The notes: generated by a model not told the origin, from the letters alone. Shown: positions 1 to 7,568, counted from the stretch's first letter. The stretch is DNA of 16,629 nt from CAYMTN01 sp964393335 (GCA_964393335.1 CAYMTN010000114.1:1-16629); one strand, 5' to 3'. A program made the numbers and translations.

Positions 1-1
1 G

Positions 2-199
2 TCGGTGAGTTATAGTTATGTACCAGATCAGTCGGCACCGTTGGATGGTACCTTGTGGCACACCGGCGGAGGTGTTGGCAGAAGACACTCTCTCGCTGTT
101 AATGACATGCCGGTTGAGGTTGTTTGTGATCAGGACCCGGCTGCACGGGGGATCGTGCTCTGGCGTAATGGTTCCAACACGTTAACCCTGACGGAGTGA
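2..199 (+). CDS. Unidentified reading frame, probably the 3' end of a gene starting upstream of the window
   Basis: The frame is open from base 2 with no stop before the TGA at 197-199, so this is probably the C-terminal part of a longer protein. A GTG at 5 could also start a 64-residue product, but no ribosome-binding site can be seen because the window begins there. The visible residues include two Cys-free, Gly- and Val-rich stretches and end in LWRNGSNTLTLTE. I do not recognise a family. It ends nine bases before the next start codon, which suggests co-transcription with the transporter gene that follows. Codon use is compatible with coding but not decisive. Confidence 0.35.
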   Translation, partial: SVSYSYVPDQSAPLDGTLWHTGGGVGRRHSLAVNDMPVEVVCDQDPAARGIVLWRNGSNTLTLTE

Positions 200-208
200 T
201 AAGCAATA

Positions 209-1153
209 GTGACCGATCAAGCCCAAGCTTCACCCTCCGTCGTAGTTTCCAACTGGCGGCCCTTTGCAGCCCTGGTTATCGGGGTGCTGTCCGTATCGTT
301 CGCCGCCATTTTCATCCGGCTGGGCCAGCGAAGTTCGGCCCCATCGCTGGTGCTGGCGGCGGCGCGACTGTGCGTGGCCTCGATGGTGTTGACACCGATT
401 GTGCTGCGCCGCCACCGTGATCAGTTGCGTGCAATCAGCGCCACCGATCTGAAGTGGGCGCTCATATCCGGCCTGGTGCTCGGCCTGCACTTTGCCACCT
501 GGGTCACGTCGCTTGAATACACGGCTGTGGTGAACAGCGTGACGCTGGTTACCACGAGTCCCTTGTGGGTGGCACTGCTGGCGCCATTTGTTTTGGGCGA
601 AAAACTCGACCGGTGGGTGGTCCTGGGGTTGATCCTGGCGTTAGGCGGTGGCATTCTAGTCGGTCTGAGCGGCAGTGCCGGCGATCCGCCGACGCGCCAC
701 GATCCGCTGTTGGGGAATGGGCTGGCGCTCATCGGTGCGTTGATGGCGGCGTTTTATTTCATCATTGGCAGGCGGCTGCGCGCCCGGTTGAGCCTGATCA
801 CATATATCTGGCTGGTATACAGCGCCGCAGCCGCTATACTTGTGGTTGCGGTGGTTGTTTCAGGGCAGCAGGTTACCGGCCTGCCTGACCAGGCGTACCT
901 GTGGATGCTGCTGATGGGGTTGGTGCCGCAGTTGATCGGGCACTCGTCGTTCAACTATGCGCTGGGGTTTCTCCCGGCAGCGTATGTGAGCCTGGTGGTA
1001 CTTGGCGAGCCGATTGGCAGCGGGTTGTTGGCGATTGTCTTTTTGAATGAGTGGCCGGTGTCGTTGCAGCTGGCGGGTTCGGCCTTGATTCTGGTGGGCA
1101 TCGGCGTTGCGAGCAAAGAAGATCGGTTGAGCGAAGCCGATCCGAACGAATAG
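209..1153 (+). CDS. EamA/DMT-family transporter (10 TM drug/metabolite exporter type)
   Basis: This is an integral membrane protein of 314 residues with about ten hydrophobic segments, roughly at 17-38, 46-66, 82-101, 107-129, 136-154, 169-187, 197-217, 229-247, 255-278 and 286-301. That pattern is two tandem EamA repeats (about 20-152 and 170-301). Family-like signatures are TSPLWVALLAPFVLGEKL near 116-133 and the equivalent LGEPIGSGLLAIVFLNEWP near 265-283, where each repeat ends in a Gly-Glu turn. The GTG start at 209 is preceded by GGAG at 193-196, rather far upstream. Members export amino acids, metabolites or drugs; the substrate cannot be told from sequence. The TatA/B-like gene follows after 21 bases, so the two may form an operon. 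Confidence 0.9.
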   Translation: MTDQAQASPSVVVSNWRPFAALVIGVLSVSFAAIFIRLGQRSSAPSLVLAAARLCVASMVLTPIVLRRHRDQLRAISATDLKWALISGLVLGLHFATWVTSLEYTAVVNSVTLVTTSPLWVALLAPFVLGEKLDRWVVLGLILALGGGILVGLSGSAGDPPTRHDPLLGNGLALIGALMAAFYFIIGRRLRARLSLITYIWLVYSAAAAILVVAVVVSGQQVTGLPDQAYLWMLLMGLVPQLIGHSSFNYALGFLPAAYVSLVVLGEPIGSGLLAIVFLNEWPVSLQLAGSALILVGIGVASKEDRLSEADPNE

Positions 1154-1174
1154 CCTGGAAACATAGGGATAATC

Positions 1175-1642
1175 ATGGACGGAATTTTTGGCGTCGGGCT
1201 GGCAGAAATGCTGATCATTGGGTTAGCGCTGTTTATCGTCGGCGGACCTAAAAACAGCGCCAAATGGGCGCGCGAACTGGGCCGCATGGTGCGCCAGGTG
1301 CGGGAAGCCTGGGCCCAGGTCATGGCTGACATCGAAAAAGAAGTAGGACCGGAAGGTAAGGAAATCATGGATGCTGCGCGCGAATTGGGGCAGGGCGCAC
1401 GTGACATGCGGTCCATGAATCCGACCCGGAAAATGTTAGGTGAAACCATGCGTATGGTTGAATCGTCAGTCAGTCTGGACGAGGAAACGCCCGCCACGCC
1501 TGCCAGGCCAGAATCCCCGGCTATGCCAACCGGCACGCCAACCGGCACGCCATCAGGCGCACCACCTGCCGACACACCATCGGCTGCCAATGGCAAAAAG
1601 TACGCGGCGTGGCAGCCGCCAGAAAACCAGAACAAGACCTGA
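1175..1642 (+). CDS. TatA/TatB-family twin-arginine translocase subunit with a Pro/Thr-rich tail
   Basis: The 155-residue protein starts with the Tat layout: a short N-terminal membrane helix (about residues 7-22) containing FG at 5-6 and Glu11, a GGP hinge at 23-25, then a long charged amphipathic helix (about 27-60). TatA/TatB proteins form or gate the pore that exports folded proteins carrying a twin-arginine signal. The length is nearer TatB than the short TatA proteins, but the two cannot be separated confidently here. The last 60 residues are low-complexity Pro/Thr/Ala (PTGTPTGTPSGAPP), encoded partly by a 12-base tandem repeat. No tatC is in the window. The start ATG has TAGGGAT 5-11 bases upstream. 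Confidence 0.85.
   Translation: MDGIFGVGLAEMLIIGLALFIVGGPKNSAKWARELGRMVRQVREAWAQVMADIEKEVGPEGKEIMDAARELGQGARDMRSMNPTRKMLGETMRMVESSVSLDEETPATPARPESPAMPTGTPTGTPSGAPPADTPSAANGKKYAAWQPPENQNKT
1525..1560 (+). repeat. 12-base tandem repeat inside the Tat gene tail
   Basis: GCCAACCGGCAC occurs twice exactly (1525-1536 and 1537-1548), followed by a degenerate third copy GCCATCAGGCGC (1549-1560). It is in frame and encodes the repeating Pro-Thr-Gly-Thr tail, so copy-number change would lengthen or shorten the linker without a frameshift. Confidence 0.85.
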
Positions 1643-1721
1643 AACTGTAGCACAAACCTGCGCTTGCCCTACGGTTCTTCGCACGCTGCCGCCGTGTCGC
1701 CCGCCATATGATCTCTGGCTG

Positions 1722-1750
1722 TTGGCAATTGATCCGCAATTTCGTATAAT
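1722..1750 (+). promoter_or_regulatory. Sigma-70 type promoter for the GntR regulator
   Basis: TTGGCA at 1722-1727 and TATAAT at 1745-1750 are separated by 17 bases, close to the housekeeping consensus. Transcription should start near 1757, giving a leader of about 70 bases before the GTG start at 1826. It lies in the 183-base gap after the Tat gene, where no rho-independent terminator was evident. Confidence 0.8.
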
Positions 1751-1762
1751 GTGCCTACCTTA

Positions 1763-1787
1763 ATCTGATTTATCTGATTGATCAGAT
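1763..1787. promoter_or_regulatory. Palindromic operator-like repeats just downstream of the promoter
   Basis: A perfect inverted repeat, ATCTGAT-TG-ATCAGAT, covers 1772-1787. A further direct copy of its left arm, ATCTGATT, is at 1763-1770. The sites start about six bases after the predicted transcription start, a position from which a bound repressor would block transcription. Two-fold symmetry fits a dimeric GntR protein, so autoregulation by the next gene is inferred. No binding data are available and the sequence is not a canonical FadR site. Confidence 0.55.
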
Positions 1788-1825
1788 GATTGAGGGCGAT
1801 CAATGCCCGGTGCGGTGAACGGTAA

Positions 1826-2572
1826 GTGGCGCAGATGCCCCATACGAACTTAGATTCAGATATTTTACGGTATATTGTTGAGCATCAAGTGCAGCCCGGT
1901 GAGCGATTGCCAACGATCCCTGAGCTGAGCGACGAATTGGGCGTTAGCGTCAGCAAAATCCGCGAAGAACTGTCTGTCGTACGAACCCTCGGATTGGTCC
2001 AGATCAAACCACGAACCGGGACTCAGGTGCAGGAGTTCTGTTTTGGACCAGCCGCCACACTCAGCGTGTTATATGCGCTGGGTATGGACCGGGCGAAATT
2101 CTACCACTTTTCAAAACTGCGTAACAACATCGAACTTGGCTTCTGGCACGAGGCCGTGCAACAACTCTGCCCGGAGGACATAACCTACCTGCGCGAGTTA
2201 GTGGCCCGTGCCCGCCACATGCTGACGTGTATCCCCGTTGAGGTCCCCTTTCAAGAACATCGTAATCTGCACCTGACATTTTTCAAGCACCTGGATAACT
2301 CGTTTGTGCAGGGACTGCTGGAAGCATATTGGGCCGCCTACAAGGCGTTCGGGCTGGCGTTGTATGCGGACCTGTCGTATCACCGCGCGGTGTGGGACTA
2401 TCACGAGCGCATGGTTGAGTGTGTGGCAGAGGGCGATTTCGACGGTGGTCACCGGGCATTACGCGAACACATGGCGCTGCTGCGTTATATGCCCGATCAA
2501 ACGCACGATACCCCGGACGAATCATCCAGGTCAACAGAAAGGTCGCCATCTAGTCGTCATTCTTTTGAATAA
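1826..2572 (+). CDS. GntR-family transcriptional regulator, FadR subfamily (FCD domain)
   Basis: The N-terminal winged helix-turn-helix (about residues 8-70) carries the GntR pattern PGERLPTIPELSDELGVS followed by KIREELSVVRTLGLV and a wing around RTGTQV. The C-terminal half (about 90-220) is all-helical and looks like an FCD effector domain: His149, His193 (DYHERM) and His215 (REHM) match the usual metal or ligand histidines, while the usual Asp near 145 appears to be Glu144 or His145. Such proteins sense organic acids or acyl-CoAs. The GTG start at 1826 is chosen for position; an in-frame ATG at 1835 is an alternative, and neither has a strong ribosome-binding site. The last 25 residues are Ser/Arg-rich and probably disordered. 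korA starts 76 bases downstream, suggesting regulation of korAB (inference). Confidence 0.88.
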   Translation: MAQMPHTNLDSDILRYIVEHQVQPGERLPTIPELSDELGVSVSKIREELSVVRTLGLVQIKPRTGTQVQEFCFGPAATLSVLYALGMDRAKFYHFSKLRNNIELGFWHEAVQQLCPEDITYLRELVARARHMLTCIPVEVPFQEHRNLHLTFFKHLDNSFVQGLLEAYWAAYKAFGLALYADLSYHRAVWDYHERMVECVAEGDFDGGHRALREHMALLRYMPDQTHDTPDESSRSTERSPSSRHSFE

Positions 2573-2648
2573 CCTACTTGTTGTCTTTCCAGACTAAACT
2601 GCTTGAAGGTAAGGGCTGAATTCAGAGGTTGCAGGAGCATATCAGACT

Positions 2649-4478
2649 ATGAGTGAAGTTCAGAGTTCGCCGCTGGAGTCGATGCTTGACGACCGCCAGC
2701 CGATTGTCAACGATTTTCAGATCATGGTCGCCACTGTGAACGGGTCGGGCAGCCAGACGGCTAATACCGCGCTGCTGCGTGCGATCTTTCGCATGGGGAT
2801 TCCAGTTAGCGGCAAGAATATCTTTCCTTCGAATATCCAGGGACTGCCGACGTGGTTTACCGTTCGGGTAAACAAAGACGGTTATATCGCCCGTCTCGAA
2901 GCATATCATATCCTGGTAGCCTTTAATCAGGAGACATACGCGGAAGACATTCAGAACCTGGCGAGTGGAGGCGTGTGTCTCTACCCCGAAGAATGGAAAA
3001 TCAAGCCGGATCGAGACGATGTGACGTATTACCCGATGCCGGTCAAGGCATTGATCGATGCGGCTGACGTACCATCCGGCCTGAAATCGTACGTTTCAAA
3101 CATGGTGTATGTAGGCGTTTTGGCGACGCTGCTAAACATCGACCTGGATGAGATCGCATTCGCGCTCGATTTTCACTTTGGCGGCAAAGCGAAACCCATC
3201 AACATGAACATGGCGCTCGTACGGGCCGCGTATGACTGGGCGCAAGATAACCTTGCCAAGAACGATCCGTATACCGTCGAGCCGATGCGCAAGACTGAAG
3301 GCATGTTATTGTTGGATGGGAACTCGGCAGGGGCGCTGGGCGCAGTGTTCGGCGGGGTGACGGTGGCGGCCTGGTACCCGATCACACCTTCGACCAGCCT
3401 GATTGACGCGCTGCGCGAGTATCTCACCGGCCTGCGTACCGATCCGGAAACCGGCCTGGCGACCTATGCCGTGATCCAGACGGAAGACGAGATCGCTGCC
3501 ATCGGCACCGTGATCGGTGCCGGTTGGGCGGGCGCGCGCGCGATGACGGCGACATCCGGCCCTGGTATTTCGCTGATGAGCGAATTCGCCGGGCTGGCAT
3601 ATTATGCGGAAATCCCGGCGGTGATCTGGGACGTGCAGCGTATGGGGCCAAGCACCGGTCTGCCGACCCGTACCTCGCAGGGCGACGTGTTGGCCGCCTA
3701 TTTCTTAGGTCACGGTGATACGCGACATGTCCTGTTGTTCCCGAACGGTGTCGCTGAGGCGTTTGAATTCGGATGGAAGGCGTTTGATCTGGCTGACCGC
3801 CTGCAAACGCTGGTTTTTGTGCTGAGTGATCTTGACCTGGGCATGAACCTCTGGATGAGCAAACCGTTTGCGTATCCAGATAGGCCGATCGATCGCGGCA
3901 AAGTCCTGACGGCTGAAGACCTGGAGCGGTTGGGTCACTTCGGGCGCTACGAAGATGTGGACGGCGATGGTATCGGTTACCGCACGCTGCCCGGCACAGA
4001 TCACCAACTGGCGGCCTATTTCACGCGCGGTACGGGCCATGATGCGCAGGCAGTCTACAGCGAACGTCCTGAGGATTGGATCGAGAATATCCAACGCCTG
4101 GATCGCAAATACGATACGGCGCGTACGATTGTGCCGGAACCGGTCGTGGACTGGGACGACGAGGCCGAAATCGGCGTGATCGCGTATGGCACGGTCGATG
4201 GGTGCGTAATCGAGGGCCGCGACCGGCTGCGCCAGCACGGGATGGCGACAAGTTATCTCCGACTGCGGGCACTGCCGTTTGAGAGCACAATGCGGGAATT
4301 TCTGGACCGGCATGACCGGATTTACGTCGTCGAAAACAATGCGGATGGGCAGTTAGCGAAGATTCTGCTCATGGAGTACCCGCAATTTGCGACTCGCATC
4401 ATTTCACTCGCTTACTCAGATGGCCTGCCGCTGAGCGCGCGTTGGATGACGGCAGCCATTTTGGAACAGGAGCTGTAA
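2649..4478 (+). CDS. korA: 2-oxoacid:ferredoxin oxidoreductase, alpha subunit with fused gamma domain
   Basis: This is the large subunit of a thiamine-diphosphate enzyme that oxidatively decarboxylates a 2-oxoacid to an acyl-CoA and reduces ferredoxin. Residues about 25-200 form the gamma domain (NGSGSQTANTALLRA at its start, in place of a GxGGQG loop). From about 215 the alpha domain begins, with YPITPST at 243-249, the conserved Glu281 region TEDEIAA and TSGPG at 302-306. The 609-residue gamma-alpha fusion with a separate beta subunit is the two-subunit KorAB arrangement, known in other bacteria for 2-oxoglutarate, though substrate cannot be proven by eye. No iron-sulfur motif is seen in this subunit. 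AGGAG lies 11 bases before the ATG. korB follows with one base between stop and start. Confidence 0.92.
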   Translation: MSEVQSSPLESMLDDRQPIVNDFQIMVATVNGSGSQTANTALLRAIFRMGIPVSGKNIFPSNIQGLPTWFTVRVNKDGYIARLEAYHILVAFNQETYAEDIQNLASGGVCLYPEEWKIKPDRDDVTYYPMPVKALIDAADVPSGLKSYVSNMVYVGVLATLLNIDLDEIAFALDFHFGGKAKPINMNMALVRAAYDWAQDNLAKNDPYTVEPMRKTEGMLLLDGNSAGALGAVFGGVTVAAWYPITPSTSLIDALREYLTGLRTDPETGLATYAVIQTEDEIAAIGTVIGAGWAGARAMTATSGPGISLMSEFAGLAYYAEIPAVIWDVQRMGPSTGLPTRTSQGDVLAAYFLGHGDTRHVLLFPNGVAEAFEFGWKAFDLADRLQTLVFVLSDLDLGMNLWMSKPFAYPDRPIDRGKVLTAEDLERLGHFGRYEDVDGDGIGYRTLPGTDHQLAAYFTRGTGHDAQAVYSERPEDWIENIQRLDRKYDTARTIVPEPVVDWDDEAEIGVIAYGTVDGCVIEGRDRLRQHGMATSYLRLRALPFESTMREFLDRHDRIYVVENNADGQLAKILLMEYPQFATRIISLAYSDGLPLSARWMTAAILEQEL

Positions 4479-4479
4479 T

Positions 4480-5517
4480 ATGGGCGCACGTGTAAACGTA
4501 ATTGGGCTGGAACGCAGCGACTATAAAGGTGGAAAATCAACGCTGTGCCTGGGGTGCGGCCACAACTCGATCGCCAACCAGATCATCGCGGTGGCGTATG
4601 AACTGGGGCTGAACCCGCACTATATCGTCAAGTTGAGCGGTATCGGGTGTTCGAGCAAATCACCGGCCTATTTCCTGAATCGCTCGCACGGCTTCAATGC
4701 ACTGCACGGGCGGATGCCCGCGATTGCCACCGGCGCGACGACAGCCAACCTGGAACTCACGGCGATAGGCGTCAGTGGGGATGGCGACACCGGCAGCATC
4801 GGTCTGGGGCAGTTCAAACACATGGTTCGCCGCAATGTGCCGGTCGTGTACATCGTCGAGAACAACGGAGTCTATGGCCTGACCAAGGGCCAGTTTTCCG
4901 CCACAGCGGATATGGGCCAGGAATTGAAGTACGCCGGCGTGAATGAACTGCCGCCGATCGACATCTGCATGGAAGCGCTGGTCGATAATGCGTCATTTGT
5001 CGCGCGTTCGTTTGCCGGTGATGCCAGCCAGGTCCGCGAGCTACTCAAAGCGGCCTTCAGCCACAAGGGCACCGCCGTGCTGGATATCATCAGCCCGTGT
5101 GTCACGTTCAACAATCACGAGACTTCGACCAAGAGTTATCCCTACGGCAAAGTGCACGAAGAGCCGCTGCAAGACATCACCTTCATTCCTGAATACGATC
5201 CGATTGTGGTTGACGAGCACGAACCGGGCGAGGTGCAGTCGGTGGAAATGCATGACGGGTCCCACCTGATGCTGAAAAAACTTGATCCGATCAAACACGA
5301 TCCAACCGACCGCACGGCGGCGTTCCGGCTGTTAGAGGAAGCCCGCCGCGATAACCTGTTCATCACTGGCCTGATCTATGTGGACAGAGATCGCCAGTCG
5401 CTGGTCGAAACCAGCCACATGATCAGAGAACCGCTGGTTCATCTACCCGATGGCAAGATTCGTCCCCCGCGTGAGGCGCTGGACAAGCTGATGTCGGCGT
5501 TGATTTGCTGCGACTAG
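4480..5517 (+). CDS. korB: 2-oxoacid:ferredoxin oxidoreductase, beta subunit (TPP and 4Fe-4S binding)
   Basis: The 345-residue beta subunit binds thiamine diphosphate and one iron-sulfur cluster. The TPP motif is GDGD at 100-103 followed about 25 residues later by NN at 128-129 and GVYGLTKGQ at 130-138. Likely cluster ligands are Cys23 and Cys26 (CLGCGHN), Cys57 (GIGCSS) and Cys207 (SPCVTFNNHE). It sits directly behind korA and is almost certainly translationally coupled to it. The partner ferredoxin is not in the window. With sucCD 5 kb away, 2-oxoglutarate is the most attractive substrate, but pyruvate or branched-chain 2-oxoacids are not excluded. Confidence 0.93.
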   Translation: MGARVNVIGLERSDYKGGKSTLCLGCGHNSIANQIIAVAYELGLNPHYIVKLSGIGCSSKSPAYFLNRSHGFNALHGRMPAIATGATTANLELTAIGVSGDGDTGSIGLGQFKHMVRRNVPVVYIVENNGVYGLTKGQFSATADMGQELKYAGVNELPPIDICMEALVDNASFVARSFAGDASQVRELLKAAFSHKGTAVLDIISPCVTFNNHETSTKSYPYGKVHEEPLQDITFIPEYDPIVVDEHEPGEVQSVEMHDGSHLMLKKLDPIKHDPTDRTAAFRLLEEARRDNLFITGLIYVDRDRQSLVETSHMIREPLVHLPDGKIRPPREALDKLMSALICCD

Positions 5518-5538
5518 CACCAACCATACGTGATCACA

Positions 5539-5580
5539 AAATCGGGCGACCTTGCTCAGAATAGTGGGGCCGCCCGGTTT
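5539..5580. terminator. Bidirectional hairpin between convergent korB and the DUF2344 gene
   Basis: AAATCGGGCG (5539-5548) pairs with CGCCCGGTTT (5571-5580), ten pairs with one T-G wobble around a 22-base loop. It lies between the two convergent stop codons. Read on the minus strand the stem is followed by a TTTT run, so it should work better for the minus-strand gene; on the plus strand the T-run is only three. The long loop makes efficiency uncertain. Confidence 0.55.
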
Positions 5581-5583
5581 GGT

Positions 5584-6249
5584 TCACACGCCCGGTGGTT
5601 TGTCGCCCAGGTGCAGGCGGCGGCGGTGAACGCGTGCCTGGCCCATGTTGATCCCCATTACATCCAGCAGTTCGTCTGGGCGAGCGTTGGCTCGCTCGTT
5701 TGAGGATAAAATCGCGATCAAGTGACCATCGTCATCCAGTGACAGATCGAAGATACGTGGGCGTAAATCGTAGGGGCGTTTTTTGCCCGCACGCTCGATG
5801 GTGTCCATCGCCAGCAGGGCGTCGGCGCGTGTTTGCAGGTCGTCCAGCGACAGGTTGTCATCGAGCAGCGTGATCACAAATTCGGAGTACGTGACCTGTG
5901 TCGGCAGTGCGGCATCTTTGAGCGGCGCCTCAGCCAGGTGATACACGCGCAGCCCTCCCGGGCTGGCGGCGTTGAGCGTTTCAATCCAGCCACCGGGGAA
6001 ATCACCGTCCAGCCGGGCCAGCAGCCACGCGTCAAGGTATTCGCTCTCGCTGGTCACGCCGACCGGCAGCGCCGTCGCGAATTGCAGCCGGGGACGCGGG
6101 TTGAACCCCTGGGTATATTCCAGCGGGACCCGCGCCCGTCTGAGCACGCGCTCCCAGGTTTTTGCCAGGTCCAGATGGCCAATGAAGCGCAACGCGCCGT
6201 GTTTGCCAAACGTAATGCGTATACGTTGTTGTGTGAGTGGTTGGTTCAT
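5584..6249 (-). CDS. TIGR03936/DUF2344 family protein (radical-SAM-associated)
   Basis: The 221-residue protein begins MNQPLTQQRIRITFGKHG and contains the family-like stretches GALRFIGHLDLAKTWERVLR (about 18-37) and QGFNPRPRLQFATALPVGV (about 47-65). In many bacteria this domain is encoded beside, or fused to, a B12-binding radical SAM protein; here it stands alone and no radical SAM gene is in the window. Its biochemical role is unknown to me. The ATG at 6249 is chosen because the upstream in-frame extension would overlap its promoter and encodes nothing family-like. There is no ribosome-binding site before this ATG, which fits a leaderless mRNA. It is the only minus-strand gene here. Confidence 0.82.
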   Translation of the reverse strand: MNQPLTQQRIRITFGKHGALRFIGHLDLAKTWERVLRRARVPLEYTQGFNPRPRLQFATALPVGVTSESEYLDAWLLARLDGDFPGGWIETLNAASPGGLRVYHLAEAPLKDAALPTQVTYSEFVITLLDDNLSLDDLQTRADALLAMDTIERAGKKRPYDLRPRIFDLSLDDDGHLIAILSSNERANARPDELLDVMGINMGQARVHRRRLHLGDKPPGV

Positions 6250-6256
6250 GGGCGGA

Positions 6257-6285
6257 ATTATATCAGGTGGGCGAGGTGCTGTCAC
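6257..6285 (-). promoter_or_regulatory. Strong minus-strand promoter giving a probable leaderless mRNA
   Basis: Reading the minus strand, GTGACA (6285-6280) and TATAAT (6262-6257) are separated by exactly 17 bases. Only seven bases lie between the -10 box and the ATG at 6249, so transcription should begin at or next to the start codon. Confidence 0.75.
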
Positions 6286-6312
6286 TCGCAGGTAGTGGGC
6301 ACGGCAGTTGCC

Positions 6313-6321
6313 TGGTATACT
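6313..6321 (+). promoter_or_regulatory. Extended -10 promoter for the ECF sigma factor gene
   Basis: TGGTATACT contains the TGn extension (6313-6315) joined to TATACT (6316-6321). No convincing -35 box lies 16-18 bases upstream, as is usual for extended -10 promoters. Transcription should start near 6328, 22 bases before the preferred ATG. It is divergent from the DUF2344 promoter about 60 bases away. Confidence 0.55.
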
Positions 6322-6349
6322 GGCGAGACATTCTTTGAGGACGTTGCAC

Positions 6350-7027
6350 ATGCAAAATGCAGGCGCAATGAATCGTAACCTTTATACGCATGAGGTGTTA
6401 GTACGCATGACTGGGCCGGACATCCAATCCGAGCGTGATTATACAGATGCCGATGATGCTCAACTGGTATTGTGGGCAAAAGAGGACTCGGCGGCGTTCG
6501 GTGAGTTGTACACCCGGTATGTTAAGAAGATATACAACTACGTTTACTACCGCACCGGAAACCATCACGAGGCCGAAGACCTGACGTCGCGAGTGTTTTT
6601 TCGGGCCCTGGCGCACATTGGAAATTACACGGATCGGGGGGTACCGTTCTCTGCGTGGCTGTACCGTATCGCTCATAACCTGGTGGCGAATTGGCACCGG
6701 GATCGCGGGCGGCAAAAAGTGGTGCCGCTCGATGATTATGTCATGAGCGGGACCGGGGAGCTTGCGCCTGAGGCGATTGCCGAAACCCGTGAAGAGGCTG
6801 AAGAACTGCTCCAATCGATTCGTGAGCTGCCTGAAGATCGCCAGCAACTGCTCGTGTTGAAGTTCGTCGAGCGGTTGTCGAACGCGGAAATCGGCGCGAT
6901 TATGGATCGCACGGAAGGCGCGATCAAGTCGCTGTACCATCGCACGCTGCTTTCGCTGCGCGGGGAGATGGAACCGGCTGACGACGAGACCCAACCGGAA
7001 CGGCGTTGGAAACGTTTTGGCCTGTGA
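6350..7027 (+). CDS. ECF-type RNA polymerase sigma factor
   Basis: The 225-residue protein has region sigma2 at about 47-117 (AFGELYTRYVKKIYNYVYYR, AEDLTSRVFFRAL, then FSAWLYRIAHNLVANWHR) and region sigma4 at about 150-203 (LPEDRQQLLVLKFVERLSNA, then the helix-turn-helix IGAIMDRTEGAIKSLYHRTL). It lacks sigma3, as ECF factors do. The ATG at 6350 is chosen because GAGG at 6337-6340 is nine bases upstream; a TTG at 6308 in the same frame lies upstream of and overlapping the promoter. In-frame ATGs at 6368 and 6407 are alternatives. The 45-residue N-terminus before sigma2 is longer than usual. A small single-pass membrane protein follows and may be its anti-sigma factor (inference). Confidence 0.9.
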   Translation: MQNAGAMNRNLYTHEVLVRMTGPDIQSERDYTDADDAQLVLWAKEDSAAFGELYTRYVKKIYNYVYYRTGNHHEAEDLTSRVFFRALAHIGNYTDRGVPFSAWLYRIAHNLVANWHRDRGRQKVVPLDDYVMSGTGELAPEAIAETREEAEELLQSIRELPEDRQQLLVLKFVERLSNAEIGAIMDRTEGAIKSLYHRTLLSLRGEMEPADDETQPERRWKRFGL

Positions 7028-7084
7028 TGTTTCGCGGAGGCCATCATTGTCGTACACATTATTGATCACGTAGGGGTGAACTCC

Positions 7085-7507
7085 ATGCATTTTCTGCCAT
7101 TCTTCAAACAACGCCCTGAACGCCACCTTCACGATTTGTTGATGGCTCATGCGGACGCGCTGGTGAGCGGTACGCTGGATGTGGACCGGCTGCTTGACCA
7201 GTACGATTGGCTCGTCACCAGTCAGGTCAAGAGTCTGTTGGCATTGGCCGACCAGCTCAACCGTTCCCTGGTTGAAGTGAATCCATCGGAGCAGTTTCTT
7301 AACCAACTGCGCGTTCAGTTATTGGACGAAGCTTACGAACTGCACGATCCGGGGTTGTGGCGGCGTATTCGCCAGCTTCCCCCGCGTACGCAGCTGGCGG
7401 CAGGCATCGGCGGGGCGACCCTCACTGCCGGAATCGTGTTGATTGCATCCCGATCATTTCCTGACGCGCTCGATTTCTGGCGTAACCGCCGCACGATGTT
7501 GGCCTGA
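7085..7507 (+). CDS. Small single-pass membrane protein downstream of the sigma factor, candidate anti-sigma
   Basis: The 140-residue protein has a hydrophilic helical N-terminal part (about 1-98), one hydrophobic segment (about 103-121, AAGIGGATLTAGIVLIAS) and a short basic tail. I recognise no family, and the HxxxCxxC zinc anti-sigma motif is absent (there is no Cys at all). Position directly behind an ECF gene and the cytosolic-domain-plus-one-helix layout are typical of anti-sigma factors, so that role is a hypothesis only. The ATG at 7085 is preferred because GGGG at 7073-7076 lies eight bases before it; the GTG at 7076 overlaps that site. Confidence 0.7.
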   Translation: MHFLPFFKQRPERHLHDLLMAHADALVSGTLDVDRLLDQYDWLVTSQVKSLLALADQLNRSLVEVNPSEQFLNQLRVQLLDEAYELHDPGLWRRIRQLPPRTQLAAGIGGATLTAGIVLIASRSFPDALDFWRNRRTMLA

Positions 7508-7568
7508 ACTCGACGCAACCTCTCGTCCGATCACTGTCACTGAGACTTCCCTGGGAGGGTACCACGAG

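Noticed and set aside
2573..2648. Separate promoter for korA
   Set aside because: TAAACT at 2595-2600 has no -35 box at acceptable spacing; co-transcription with the GntR gene is at least as likely.
6308..6349. TTG start for the sigma factor
   Set aside because: The codon lies upstream of and overlapping the predicted extended -10 box, before the expected transcript start; the ATG at 6350 has a proper ribosome-binding site.
6398..7306. Minus-strand open frame opposite the sigma factor and its neighbour
   Set aside because: It overlaps a clear ECF sigma gene and has no recognisable domain or ribosome-binding site.
7443..7568. Upstream in-frame extension of FabH
   Set aside because: It overlaps the preceding gene, and the KAS III fold starts at MTERYAKITGWGKYVPE with a strong GGGAGG just before it.
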